A stretch of DNA of 64,000 bases. It comes from Burkholderiaceae bacterium (GTDB lineage: Bacteria > Pseudomonadota > Gammaproteobacteria > Burkholderiales > Burkholderiaceae_E). Below, in pieces: positions 10,333 to 18,450 of the stretch. The stretch lies in the NCBI GenBank assembly GCA_023954135.1, contig JAMLIN010000018.1, positions 1 through 64,000 on the forward strand. Reading direction: 5' to 3'. Made by a program: the position numbers and the translations under genes. The notes under the pieces were generated by a model, which was not told the origin of the DNA, ran no database searches, and saw nothing but the letters and a program-made list of their open reading frames with translations. Numbering within the stretch: the stretch's first letter is position 1; every line of letters starts with the position of its first letter.

Positions 10333-10847
10333 ACCGCTGTCGCGAGCGAACCGCGAGATGGCGCGCCGGCGTCCTGCTCGCCGGCGCGCTCGCGCTCGCC
10401 GCCTGCAGCGGGCCAGGACCGGTGCGCATCGACGTGCCGCCGGCGCCCGGTGCGGTGTTCGACTTCCAGGACATGCGCCCCGCGGAACAGCGCAGCGACC
10501 GGGGGCGCTTCGATGCGAACGGTGATCGCATCACGCTCGGCGAGCGCGACCTCGAACCGCCGCCGGCCGTCCTGTTCCGTTCCTGGTTCGCCCGCAAGCT
10601 GCCGCCGGCCTTCGCCGGCCGTACCGTCGTCCTCGACAGCTTCGTGGTCATGGTGCCTTCCGCAATGGCCGAACGCGCCACGCCCGTCGAAGTACGCATC
10701 GCGGGCTCGGTCGGCGGCGCCCGTTTTGCCGCGCACGCGTCCAACGGCATCGGCAACACGACGCGCGCCGACATCAACGCCACGATCGTCGAAGCCCTGA
10801 ACATCTCGGTCCGGGAAGCCACGATCCTGCTGGAGAAGGCCCGCTGA
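10329..10847 (+). CDS. Putative outer-membrane lipoprotein
   Basis: The 172-residue product has a lipoprotein signal: basic N-terminus (MNRCRERTARWR), a hydrophobic stretch (AGVLLAGALALA) and lipobox LAAC near residue 26. The following serine suggests outer-membrane sorting. The mature part has mixed alpha/beta composition and no named domain that I can recognise. The GTG start overlaps the TGA of the preceding ABM gene (GTGA), which supports translational coupling. The upstream reading frame with an ATG at 10212 is only a shadow within the ABM gene. Confidence 0.65.
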   Translation: MNRCRERTARWRAGVLLAGALALAACSGPGPVRIDVPPAPGAVFDFQDMRPAEQRSDRGRFDANGDRITLGERDLEPPPAVLFRSWFARKLPPAFAGRTVVLDSFVVMVPSAMAERATPVEVRIAGSVGGARFAAHASNGIGNTTRADINATIVEALNISVREATILLEKAR

Positions 10848-10888
10848 AGGCCCTGCCGGCCGCATCGCAAGATGGGCGCGCCGTCCGC

Positions 10889-10916
10889 TTGCAGCCACCG
10901 GATTCAACGCTAATAT
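10889..10916 (+). promoter_or_regulatory. Sigma-70-type promoter giving a leaderless GNAT message
   Basis: TTGCAG (10889-10894), a 16-base spacer and TAATAT (10911-10916) form a fair promoter. The expected start point is within a base or two of the ATG at 10924. No ribosome site precedes that ATG. Confidence 0.5.
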
Positions 10917-10923
10917 TCGCCCG

Positions 10924-11871
10924 ATGGTCTCCCGAAAAGGAAAAGGCAAACCCTCGCTGCGCGACGCCCGGTCCGACGAGACCGGTGCGTTGCATGAGCT
11001 CGCAACGCGCTCGCTCGCCTGGTGGGGCTACGACGATGCCCGGCTCGCCGCCTGGCAGCCGCCGGCCGCCCTCGCCGAGATCATCGTTGCCGAGATGGGC
11101 GGCGAGCTCGCCGGCTGGGCAGGGCTGCGGCCCGGCGCGAAGAAGGGCGAGCTCGAGCTGCCGGCGCTGTACGTCGACCCGGCCCTGATGCGTCGTGGCA
11201 TCGGTTCGCTGTTGCTCGCCGAAGCCCGGCGCCGCGCGATGCGCTCCGGCGCGCGCCGGCTCGTCGCGATCGGCGACCCGAATGCCGAACCCTTCTTCCG
11301 GGAGACCGGGGGCAGGACGGTCGGCCGCAGCGCCGCGGCCGAGCTGCCCGGGGGCGAGAGCGCCCGCTTCGAGTATCCGCTCGGCCTCACGATCCGGGTC
11401 GCCGAGCGCGAGGATGCCGACGACATCAGCGAGCTGGTCGGCGGGCTCGCCGTCGCCTTCCTGCGCGAACCCGACGCCGGCGAGGACGCGCCGCTGCTGC
11501 GCAGCTTCACGCCCGAAGCGATCGCTCGCTACGTGACGGGCGACCAGTATCGCTACTATGTCGCCGATGTCGGCGGGCGGATCGTCGGCGTGTCCGCGTT
11601 GCGCGACGACAGCGACGTCTTCCACCTGTTCCACCTGTTCGTCGCCCCGGAATGGCAGGGCCTGGGCATCTCCACCCGCCTCTGGGCGGCGGTGCGCGAC
11701 GCCGTGCTCGATGAGGGGGACATACCCCCGGATGGCGCGTTCACCGTCAATTCCGCGCTCGGCGCGGTCCCGGTCTACGAGCGTTTCGGTTTCGGCGCCA
11801 CCGGACCCAGGGTCGAGAAGAATGGCATCGCCTTCGTGCCGATGAGGCTGCCGGTCAGCACCGCGCGCTGA
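10924..11871 (+). CDS. Tandem GNAT-domain acetyltransferase
   Basis: The 315-residue protein holds two acetyltransferase domains. The first (about 15-145) has the acetyl-CoA loop MRRGIGSLLLAEARRRA near residue 95; the second (about 158-310) has APEWQGLGISTRLWAAV near residue 241 and a C-terminal strand ending PMRLP. The second domain carries HLFHLFVAP, the usual beta-4 strand before the Q/RxxGxG/A pyrophosphate loop. The acceptor is unknown; double GNATs include antibiotic- and mycothiol-type acetyltransferases. It is a single gene with its own promoter, and appears to be translated without a leader. Confidence 0.82.
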   Translation: MVSRKGKGKPSLRDARSDETGALHELATRSLAWWGYDDARLAAWQPPAALAEIIVAEMGGELAGWAGLRPGAKKGELELPALYVDPALMRRGIGSLLLAEARRRAMRSGARRLVAIGDPNAEPFFRETGGRTVGRSAAAELPGGESARFEYPLGLTIRVAEREDADDISELVGGLAVAFLREPDAGEDAPLLRSFTPEAIARYVTGDQYRYYVADVGGRIVGVSALRDDSDVFHLFHLFVAPEWQGLGISTRLWAAVRDAVLDEGDIPPDGAFTVNSALGAVPVYERFGFGATGPRVEKNGIAFVPMRLPVSTAR

Positions 11872-12170
11872 CCGCTGCGCGCTGCGCCGGGCCGGAGATC
11901 CGCAGCCCCGACCCCGCCCGCGCGGGCGACCCGTCTGTTGCCGCTCGCCTTCATATCGGGGATCATCGATCCGATCGCTGTGCGAGCAAGCGGCATGCCC
12001 TGGTAATCGTGGTCCGCGGCGCCCCTGGGCGGGGATCGGCGGCGCAGACGGGCACGGCGCTTGCACGCGCCTGCCTGGGGCGGAGCAACGCGGTGCCGGC
12101 GCGCGATGGCCGGCGACTCTTGCGGCCTGGCTTATCACGCAACGTGTCGGCGCGACGACGGCAGGAAAAG

Positions 12171-13304
12171 ATGGCGAAGACAGAGGAACCCAAGAACCAG
12201 CGGATCGGACCGGATCTCAGGACCCAGGGGCTGCTGGTCCGATTGCAGCGCGCGATGGCCCACGAGATGCGCACGCCGCTGCATTCGATGTCGGGCTGGC
12301 TGCACGTCCTCGAATCCCGCCTGCCGCCGGGCGAGCCGATGGCGGCCCGTGCCCTGGCCGGCATCCGGCGGGCGATCGACCAGCAGGTCGAGCTCGCCGA
12401 CGTCCTCACCGCGACCGCCGTGAGTCTCGGCGGAGAGCCCTTGCCCGGCATCGGCCAGGTCGACCGGCTGGCGGTCTGGCGCGAAGCGCTGGCCGCCAAC
12501 GAGCGATGGGGCGCCGACAACGGCCGCGAGCTCGTCACCGTTGCCGGCGATGTGCCGGTGATCGAGGGTGACGCGGCGGCGCTCGGCCAGGCGTTCACCG
12601 TGCTGCTCGACGCGCTGGCGGGGATGCTCCCGCCGCCGGCGCGCATCACCGCCCGCTTCGCCAGCGCCGGCAGTTCGCTGGTCCTCTTCATCGATGCCGA
12701 TCGCGAGCTCGGCGATCCTCTCGCGCTCGACGCGGAGAATCGCGAGTTGCCGCCACGGGAGTTCATCGGTCGCTTCCGTGCCCGCCAGATCCTCGGCGAG
12801 CACGGCATCGGCCTGCTGCCGGACGCCGTCGGGCAGGGCCTGGTGCGCGACGCCGACTCCAGCCCGGCGGCGGCCCGCGAGGATGTCGCCGACGCGATCG
12901 ACCGGGGCGCCATCGCCGAGCGGGCGCCGGGCGAATGTCGCCATGTGCTGGTGGTCGACGACCAGCCCGAGCTGCGCGAAGTGCTCAGCGCCCTCATCGA
13001 GCAGCGCGGCGACCGGGCGACGACGGCCGCCTCGGCAGCCGACGCGATGGCCCGCATCGAAGCGGCGGACGAGTTCGACATCGCCATCCTCGACATCGCC
13101 ATGCCCGGCGAGGATGGCATCAGCCTGATCGGGCGGATCCGGGCCCTCGAGCACGAGCGGCACCTGCCGGCGATCGCCCTGACGGCGCATGCGAGCGCCG
13201 CGCTGCGGCGTCAGGCCCTGTCCGCCGGCTTCGACGTGTTCCTTGCCAAGCCGGTCGATCCGGTGCTGTTGTTCGAGACGATCGATCGTCTCGCCGACGG
13301 CTGA
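12171..13304 (+). CDS. Degenerate histidine kinase fused to a receiver domain
   Basis: This 377-residue cytoplasmic protein starts with a HisKA-like helix pair whose H-box is HEMRTPLHSM (His31). The place of the ATPase domain (about 100-240) lacks the N-box asparagine and the D-x-G-x-G loop; where NLLxNA is expected it reads VLLDALAG. A full receiver domain follows (about 258-377) with the acidic pair VVDDQ, phospho-acceptor near Asp308 (ILDIAMPGEDG), ALTAHA and LAKPVDP. It therefore probably cannot autophosphorylate and may work as a phosphotransfer or inhibitor protein. Start: ATG at 12171 after GGAAAAG; the open frame extends to 12009. It begins a run of three signalling genes. Confidence 0.75.
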   Translation: MAKTEEPKNQRIGPDLRTQGLLVRLQRAMAHEMRTPLHSMSGWLHVLESRLPPGEPMAARALAGIRRAIDQQVELADVLTATAVSLGGEPLPGIGQVDRLAVWREALAANERWGADNGRELVTVAGDVPVIEGDAAALGQAFTVLLDALAGMLPPPARITARFASAGSSLVLFIDADRELGDPLALDAENRELPPREFIGRFRARQILGEHGIGLLPDAVGQGLVRDADSSPAAAREDVADAIDRGAIAERAPGECRHVLVVDDQPELREVLSALIEQRGDRATTAASAADAMARIEAADEFDIAILDIAMPGEDGISLIGRIRALEHERHLPAIALTAHASAALRRQALSAGFDVFLAKPVDPVLLFETIDRLADG

Positions 13305-13320
13305 TCCGGAGACCGCATCG

Positions 13321-13695
13321 ATGTCCGATCTGCCGATTTCCCGGCCGCGGGGACCGGGCACCGAAGGGTGCCGGATCCTCGTCGTCGACGACGACGCCGA
13401 CGCCCGCGAGTCGCTCGGCCTGCTGCTCGAGCTCGATGGCTACGAGGTCGCCTATGCCTGCAACGGCGCACAGGCCATCCGTCGGGAGATCGAGTTCCAG
13501 CCGGCGCTGGTGCTCCTCGACCTCGGCCTGCCCGACATCGATGGCGAGGATGTCGCGCGCCGCATGCGCGAGCGCGGCACGCATGCGCGCATCGTCGCCT
13601 TAAGCGGCGCGCACGCCAGCAGCGAAGCTGCCCTGTTCGATGCCCGGCTGATCAAGCCCGCGCGGGTGGAAGACCTCACCGCTCACCTTCCCTGA
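13321..13695 (+). CDS. Single-domain response regulator (receiver only)
   Basis: The 124-residue protein is one receiver domain: ILVVDDDADARESLG near residue 20, phospho-acceptor in LVLLDLGLPDIDG near residue 65, the serine of ALSGAHA and the lysine of LIKPARV. The last helix is short, as if trimmed. With no output domain it would act by binding a partner or passing phosphate, for example between the degenerate kinase-receiver upstream (16-base gap) and the sigma-54 activator downstream (8-base gap). Confidence 0.8.
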   Translation: MSDLPISRPRGPGTEGCRILVVDDDADARESLGLLLELDGYEVAYACNGAQAIRREIEFQPALVLLDLGLPDIDGEDVARRMRERGTHARIVALSGAHASSEAALFDARLIKPARVEDLTAHLP

Positions 13696-13703
13696 ACGAG
13701 CCC

Positions 13704-15206
13704 ATGGCCCATATCCTGATCGTCGAGGACGACGACAACTCGGCGGAGATGCTCGCGGCGCTGGTCGCCGACGCTGGTCATACCGCGAGCATCGCCACCG
13801 ATCTGCAGCAGGCGCGCCAGCAGCTGGTGCTGCACAACCCCGACCTCGTGCTGCTCGACCTGCATCTGCCCGACGGCAGCGGGCTCGACCTGTTCTCCGA
13901 CGAACGACTCCGGGGCGATGCCGACATCGTGCTGATCACCGGCCAGGCCAGCGTCGATACCTCCATCCAGGCGCTGCGTCTGGGCGCCGCCGACTACCTG
14001 GTCAAGCCGGTCAACCTCAAGCAGCTGCGCCGGGTGCTCGATCGGCTGACCGGCTCGCCCCGACCGCATCGGCCGTCGCGTGCCACGGCCGGCGAGAGCG
14101 CCGATGCGCGGGCCGAAGCCGGCGCCGATGTCGAGGGATTCGGCAAGCTGCGTGGCCGCTCCGAGCCGATGCGCCGCGTGTACGCGCAGATCCAGCGGGT
14201 CGCGCCGACCGCGGTGAATGTGCTCGTGGTCGGTGAGAGCGGCACCGGCAAGGAGATCGTCGCCGAGACGATCCATGAGCAGAGCCGGCGCCGCAACGGT
14301 CCCTTCCTCGCGATCAACTGCGGCGCGATCTCCTCGCAGCTGATCGAGAGCGAGCTGTTCGGCCACGAGAAGGGCAGCTTCACCGGTGCGCTGCGCCAGC
14401 ACCAGGGCTTCTTCGAGCGCGCGGACGGCGGCACCCTGTTCCTCGACGAGATCACCGAGATGCCGCTCGACCTCCAGGTCAAGCTGCTGCGGGTGCTCGA
14501 GACCGGCCGCTTCTCGAGGGTCGGCTCCGACACCCTGCTCGAGACCGACGTGCGGATCATCGCGGCGACCAATCGGGTCCCGGCCGAAGCGGTTGCCGAC
14601 CAGAAGCTGCGCGAGGATCTCTACTACCGGCTCAACGTCTTCCAGATCCAGTTGCCGCCGTTGCGCGAGCGGCTCGAGGACATCGCGCTGATCGCGCCGC
14701 TGTTCCTCGAGCAGCTCGGCGAGCGCGAGGGGGTGGTGCGCGAGCTCGACCCCGCCGCGATCGCCCAGCTCCGGCATCACGACTGGCCCGGCAATGTGCG
14801 CGAGCTGCGCAACATCGTGCATCGCGCGGCGATCATGAGCGACGGCCGGCGGATCTCCGCCGTCGAGATTCCGGGAGTCACGCTGCCCGATCCGGCGACG
14901 CTGGACATCGGCGAGTCGCCGGCCGCCGGCGCGGCGGCTGCGCCGGCGGCGGCGACCTCGACGGCGGCGGCGACCTCGACGGCGGTGCCGGCACCGGCAT
15001 CCGGCGGGGACATGGTCTGCGTGCCGGTCGGCACCTCGCTCGCCGAGATGGAGCGCCGCCTGATCGAGGCCAGCCTGGCTGCCTGCGGCGGGGTCCGCGA
15101 GAAGACGGCGGCGATGCTCGGGATCAGCGCGAAGACGCTCTACAACCGGCTGCGCCAGTACGAGCAGCAGGCGCAGGACGGCACGGCGGGCGACCGCGAG
15201 GGCTGA
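13704..15206 (+). CDS. NtrC-family sigma-54-dependent response regulator
   Basis: The 500-residue protein has the full NtrC plan. Receiver, residues 1-120: acidic triad at 8-11, phospho-acceptor Asp52 and Lys101. AAA+ domain, about 148-385: Walker A GESGTGKE at 177-184, the sigma-54 contact loop GSFTGA at 224-229 and Walker B GGTLFLDEI at 242-250. A Fis-type helix-turn-helix near 455-490 reads EKTAAMLGISAKTLYNRLRQY. The usual loop sequence is GAFTGA; the Ser variant keeps the key Phe-Thr. An Ala/Thr/Ser-rich linker joins AAA+ and HTH. It would activate sigma-54 promoters once phosphorylated, and rpoN lies 1.2 kb away facing it. Confidence 0.93.
   Translation: MAHILIVEDDDNSAEMLAALVADAGHTASIATDLQQARQQLVLHNPDLVLLDLHLPDGSGLDLFSDERLRGDADIVLITGQASVDTSIQALRLGAADYLVKPVNLKQLRRVLDRLTGSPRPHRPSRATAGESADARAEAGADVEGFGKLRGRSEPMRRVYAQIQRVAPTAVNVLVVGESGTGKEIVAETIHEQSRRRNGPFLAINCGAISSQLIESELFGHEKGSFTGALRQHQGFFERADGGTLFLDEITEMPLDLQVKLLRVLETGRFSRVGSDTLLETDVRIIAATNRVPAEAVADQKLREDLYYRLNVFQIQLPPLRERLEDIALIAPLFLEQLGEREGVVRELDPAAIAQLRHHDWPGNVRELRNIVHRAAIMSDGRRISAVEIPGVTLPDPATLDIGESPAAGAAAAPAAATSTAAATSTAVPAPASGGDMVCVPVGTSLAEMERRLIEASLAACGGVREKTAAMLGISAKTLYNRLRQYEQQAQDGTAGDREG
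14946..14981 (+). repeat. 18-base perfect tandem duplication in the linker of the sigma-54 activator
   Basis: Two identical 18-base units each encode AAATST in the flexible linker between the AAA+ domain and the helix-turn-helix. In-frame slippage here would change only linker length. Confidence 0.7.
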
Positions 15207-15322
15207 GAACCTGTGAACGAACCGTCCACACCCGCTCGTGACGCCATGACGGCCTTGCGGCCCTCGGCGGGGCACGCGAATTGCCAGCGCAATGGCATCG
15301 CCGCGTTTTTGCCGGGTGCATC

Positions 15323-15763
15323 ATGTCCGAATCGATCGCTCCTCTCCAGGCTCGCGCAACCCTGCGCTGCCGCAGCGCCGGCGTGCCGGTCCTGCAGAAC
15401 GAGGCCGCCGCGAGGTGGACCCTGCGCCACGTCGCCTTCAACAGCGGCTTCGAGCAGCGGGCGACGGCCGATGACCACTGGTCGCCGCCCCGGGATCTTC
15501 GTCCCGGCGCGATGCGTTTCGAGCTCGCCATCGACATGCGCGACGGCCGCTTCACGCTGCAGGCGCGGCCGGCGCAGCGGCGCCTCGATCTGCAGATCCT
15601 GCTCGATTCGGGCGCGCGCCACCTGCGACGCAACCTCCCGCGGCTCGTCGATGACCTCGCCGCGGCCAGCCTCGCCGAGGTGATATCGCTCGAGATCCTC
15701 GACGAGACCGCCCGGCCCGCTGCCGAGGGGCGCCTGGTCGAGCCCCTGGCCCTGCTGGCCTGA
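15323..15763 (+). CDS. Conserved-looking hypothetical protein
   Basis: The 146-residue product is soluble and mixed alpha/beta, with a PPRDLRPGAMRFELAIDMRDGRFTL segment split here as PPRDLRPG and MRFELAID near residues 56-68. I recognise no domain, signal peptide or membrane segment. The start at 15323 (ATG) is preferred to an in-frame ATG at 15281; neither has a strong ribosome site. Only four bases separate its stop from the zinc-ribbon gene at 15768, suggesting one transcript with that gene and perhaps with the sigma-54 activator 116 bases upstream. Confidence 0.55.
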   Translation: MSESIAPLQARATLRCRSAGVPVLQNEAAARWTLRHVAFNSGFEQRATADDHWSPPRDLRPGAMRFELAIDMRDGRFTLQARPAQRRLDLQILLDSGARHLRRNLPRLVDDLAAASLAEVISLEILDETARPAAEGRLVEPLALLA

Positions 15764-15767
15764 AGCC

Positions 15768-16352
15768 ATGCGAGCCCCCGTCTGTACCCATTGCCAGGCC
15801 CGTGTCGGGCGCGAGCAGCACCGCTGTCCGGAATGCCATGCCCGGCTCGGCTTCGTGCCCGAGCTCGGCATGCTCTGCTCATTCGAGGATCGCGGGGAAG
15901 CCGGCTGGCATCCGCTCGGCGTCTCCGGCATCGGTGTCCGCCTGCCCTGCGGCAACTATGGCGAGCACCCGATCTGCCACTGGACGGTTGCCGCCGATGC
16001 CCCCGACTGCTTCTGCGAGGCCTGCCGTTGCGTGGCGCGTACCCCGCGGCTGGCCGATGCGGCCGAGCGGCAGCGCTGGGCGCGGTTCGGGCGGGCACGG
16101 CGGGAGCTCTTCACCGGCTTGCGCCAGCTCGGCCTGCTCGATTCCCGCGGCCGCCCGCACGGCCTGCCCGAGCCGCTCTTCGATGTGGTCGATGAAGGGA
16201 TCCGAGGCAACGGCACGGCCATCGTCCAGGCCAACCCCGCCGGACCGGTGCTGGTCGACCTCGCGCGGATCGACGCACTGGGCGATGCCCAGCTGTTCGA
16301 TGCCCTGCGCCGGGCGATCGGCCTGCGTCTCGGGCTGGACGCGATCGCCTGA
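15768..16352 (+). CDS. Zinc-ribbon protein related to the DUF2248 putative metallopeptidase family, without the peptidase domain
   Basis: The 194-residue protein begins with a four-cysteine ribbon (CTHCQ...CPEC, residues 6-24). It continues with the segment typical of the DUF2248/zinc-ribbon putative metallopeptidases: a cysteine in LPCGNYGEH, CHW, then FCEACRC near residue 83, and the arginine/tryptophan-rich RQRWARFGRARRELF. Members are normally well over 300 residues and carry HExxH; here the protein stops after about 75 further residues, without any HExxH. It may bind metal or a partner but is unlikely to be a protease. Family assignment is from memory of the motif pattern. Confidence 0.6.
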   Translation: MRAPVCTHCQARVGREQHRCPECHARLGFVPELGMLCSFEDRGEAGWHPLGVSGIGVRLPCGNYGEHPICHWTVAADAPDCFCEACRCVARTPRLADAAERQRWARFGRARRELFTGLRQLGLLDSRGRPHGLPEPLFDVVDEGIRGNGTAIVQANPAGPVLVDLARIDALGDAQLFDALRRAIGLRLGLDAIA

Positions 16353-16365
16353 AGCATGAAATGAA

Positions 16366-16399
16366 TCCGCCGCCCGTCCCCAACCGGGCGGGCGGCGGA
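16366..16399. terminator. GC-rich hairpin between convergent genes
   Basis: TCCGCCGCCCG and a matching CGGGCGGCGGA arm (with one CGGG slip) form a strong stem around an 8-base loop. It lies between the zinc-ribbon gene and the convergent rpoN and could stop transcription from both sides, although there is no good U-tract. Confidence 0.5.
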
Positions 16400-16415
16400 A
16401 CCGCCGGCGCCGCGC

Positions 16416-17873
16416 TCAGGCAGCGCGATTGGACAGGCGCCGGATGTCGGCCGGCGGGATCTGCATCGCATCGCGATACTTGCTCACCGTGCGGCGCGCC
16501 ACCTGGATGCCGCGCTGCGAGAGCATCCGTGTCAGCCGATGGTCCGACAGCGGCTTGCTCTCGTCCTCGGCGCCGATCAGCTGGCGGATCATCGCCTTGA
16601 CCGCGGTGGCCGAGCAGCGGTCGCCACGGGCGGTGCCCACCCCGGAAGTGAAGAAGCGCTTGAAGTCGATCACGCCCGATGGGGTGATCATGTACTTGTT
16701 CGCGGTAACCCGCGAGACGGTCGATTCGTGCAGGCCGAGCTCGTCGGCCACGTCGCGCAGCGTCATCGGTTTCATCCCGATGTCACCGAACTCGAAGTAG
16801 TCGGCCTGGCGCTCGACGATCGCGGTCGCGACGCGCAGCACCGTCGACTGGCGCTGCTCGATGCTGCGCACGAGCCAGCGCGCTTCCTGCAGCTGGGCGT
16901 TCATGGCCTTGCTGGCGCGGCTGTCCTGGGCGCGCAGCATGTCGCAGTACATCTCGTTGACCCGCACCGCCGGCAGGGCGCCGCTGCGCTGGCGAACCTG
17001 CCAGCGCCCGCCGATCTTCAGGACCTGGACGTCCGGCACCACGTAGGCCGGCGCATCGGAGGCCAGGGCCAGGCCCGGACGCGGCGTCAGCCGGCGGATC
17101 AGCACGGTTGCCGCCGCCAGGCCGTCCTCATCGAGATCGAGGGTTTCGGCGAGCGCCGGGAAGTCGTGCGCGGCGAAGGTATCGAGATGGTCCGCGACGA
17201 TCGCCGCCGCCACGCTGCGCCCCGGCGTCGTCACCGGCAGCGCCGCGATCTGCAGCGCGAGGCATTCCTGCACCGAACGGGCGCCGACGCCGGCGGGTTC
17301 GAACTGCTGCACGTGGCGCAGCGCGATCTCGAGCTCGTCGACATCGACCCGATCCTTCGCGCTGCTCAGGTCCTCGGCGATCTCCTCGAGCGAGCTCTCG
17401 AGATACCCGGTCTGCTCGATCGCGTCGATGATCGCCCGCACCAGCATTGCGTCGCGAGTGCCGAGGTTCAGGCAGCCAGCCTGGCGCAGCAGCATGTCGC
17501 GCAGCTTCGGGGTATCGGGCGCGAGCGCGATCGGATCGAAATCCGGATCGGTTCCGGCCTGGCGCGAAACGCCTTCATAAGCGCCTTCATGCCAGGTCTC
17601 GGTCGGGATGGATGTGTCCGCGTCGGCGGGCTCGCCGTTCCCCGCGGCCTCGATGGCATCGCGGACATCGGCGTCGCCGACGCCCAGGGCGGCATCGACC
17701 TCGCCGGGCGCATCGATGTCGTCATCGCATTCGAGCAGCGGGTTCGACGCGAGCGATTCGCGGACCTGCTGGGCGAACTCCAGGGTCGACAGCTGCAGCA
17801 TGCTGAGCGCGCGCTGCATGGCTGGCGACATGTTGGTCTGACGGCTGGTTTGCAGGCTGATCCCGGATTGCAT
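16416..17873 (-). CDS. rpoN: RNA polymerase sigma-54 factor
   Basis: Sigma-54 directs polymerase to -24/-12 promoters and needs an AAA+ activator to open them. The 485-residue product has the Gln/Leu-rich region I (MQSGISLQTSRQTNMSPAMQ opening, then LQLSTLEFAQ), an acidic spacer (about 50-120), the core-binding region with LEEIAEDL, and the C-terminal HTH and RpoN box ARRTVSKYR near residue 465. Length and order are normal. It does not sit in the usual lptB-rpoN-hpf setting but faces a sigma-54 activator, so it may be a second copy; this cannot be judged within the window. The ATG at 17873 is the conserved start; a -24/-12 promoter of its own lies 50-65 bases upstream. Confidence 0.95.
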   Translation of the reverse strand: MQSGISLQTSRQTNMSPAMQRALSMLQLSTLEFAQQVRESLASNPLLECDDDIDAPGEVDAALGVGDADVRDAIEAAGNGEPADADTSIPTETWHEGAYEGVSRQAGTDPDFDPIALAPDTPKLRDMLLRQAGCLNLGTRDAMLVRAIIDAIEQTGYLESSLEEIAEDLSSAKDRVDVDELEIALRHVQQFEPAGVGARSVQECLALQIAALPVTTPGRSVAAAIVADHLDTFAAHDFPALAETLDLDEDGLAAATVLIRRLTPRPGLALASDAPAYVVPDVQVLKIGGRWQVRQRSGALPAVRVNEMYCDMLRAQDSRASKAMNAQLQEARWLVRSIEQRQSTVLRVATAIVERQADYFEFGDIGMKPMTLRDVADELGLHESTVSRVTANKYMITPSGVIDFKRFFTSGVGTARGDRCSATAVKAMIRQLIGAEDESKPLSDHRLTRMLSQRGIQVARRTVSKYRDAMQIPPADIRRLSNRAA

Positions 17874-17923
17874 GGGGCTTGCTCCAAGTTTGATTGCGAC
17901 TCGATGCCAGTACGGCAGCATTA

Positions 17924-17940
17924 CGCAAGAGCCATGCCAG
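17924..17940 (-). promoter_or_regulatory. Sigma-54 (-24/-12) promoter upstream of rpoN
   Basis: On the minus strand the sequence reads CTGGCATG-N4-TTGC: GG at -24 and GC at -12 with exactly 10 bases between. It matches the consensus TGGCAC-N5-TTGC at all but one or two positions. Transcription would start near 17913, leaving about a 40-base leader before the rpoN ATG. This implies that rpoN is driven by its own product. Confidence 0.6.
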
Positions 17941-17960
17941 TCCCGGGCTCCGGCATGGAT

Positions 17961-18021
17961 CCGGTCCGACCGCTTGCCGGGAAAACCCTGATCCTGCGGG
18001 GTTTCCCGGATGTCGGACCGG
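17961..18021. repeat. Long interrupted inverted repeat upstream of rpoN
   Basis: The outer arms CCGGTCCGAC (17961-17970) and GTCGGACCGG (18012-18021) are perfectly complementary. Inside them CCGGGAAAACCC and GGGGTTTCCCGG pair at 11 of 12 positions around a 9-base loop. Such a two-stage hairpin suggests a structured RNA or a bidirectional terminator between rpoN and the entericidin-like gene. No coding function is seen. Confidence 0.5.
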
Positions 18022-18096
18022 TCCGGAAGGCGTTTGCGCCTGCCAGCGAAACAGGCCCTCGTCGGCCCTGTGGCCCGGGAAGATTTTCTGATTCCC

Positions 18097-18124
18097 GAAA
18101 AAGAGCGGCGCCCGAAGGCGCCGC
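18097..18124 (-). terminator. Rho-independent terminator of the entericidin-like gene
   Basis: On the minus strand a perfect 8-base stem GCGGCGCC/GGCGCCGC with a TTCG tetraloop is followed by TCTTTTT. This is a textbook terminator placed 25 bases after the stop of the gene at 18149-18289. Confidence 0.85.
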
Positions 18125-18148
18125 AACGAGGTGGTGGGATGGATGGGG

Positions 18149-18289
18149 TTAGTTCGATCGTTTGCCCTTCTCGGCCGCGTTCTCGAGCTTGTTGCCGCCG
18201 GCTTCGATGTCCTGGCCGAGGCCGGACATGGTGTTGCAGGCGCTCAGGGCGAACATCGAGGCGATGGCGAGCATCAACAGGCGTGTCAT
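18149..18289 (-). CDS. Entericidin A/B-family small lipoprotein
   Basis: The 46-residue product has a signal peptide ending in lipobox LSAC near residue 18, followed by NTMSGLGQDIEAGGNKLENA, cut here to NTMSGLGQDIEAGG, the signature of the entericidin family. The tail is short and basic. Entericidins are envelope lipoproteins linked to stress and stationary-phase lysis in enteric bacteria. A GGAGAAAG ribosome site lies just before the ATG, and a rho-independent terminator follows, so this is a complete single-gene unit. The gene is shorter than common length cut-offs and could be missed. Confidence 0.88.
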   Translation of the reverse strand: MTRLLMLAIASMFALSACNTMSGLGQDIEAGGNKLENAAEKGKRSN

Positions 18290-18450
18290 TGGCTTTCTCC
18301 GTTCCTGGTGGTGTGGTGCTGCTCGGCAGGTGCAGCAACCGGCGTGCCCGCGCAGCGGCGGCCTTCGGACCTCGCCCGGGCGCGATGCGGGCATGAATGC
18401 TGCGCCGCTGCCTCCCGGCGTAGTCATGTCGCCACCAGACAGGAGATTCC

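Noticed and set aside
17901-17925. Second -24/-12-like sequence near the rpoN promoter
   Set aside because: The GG and GC in TGGCATCGAGTCGC are 9 rather than 10 bases apart; sigma-54 does not tolerate this.
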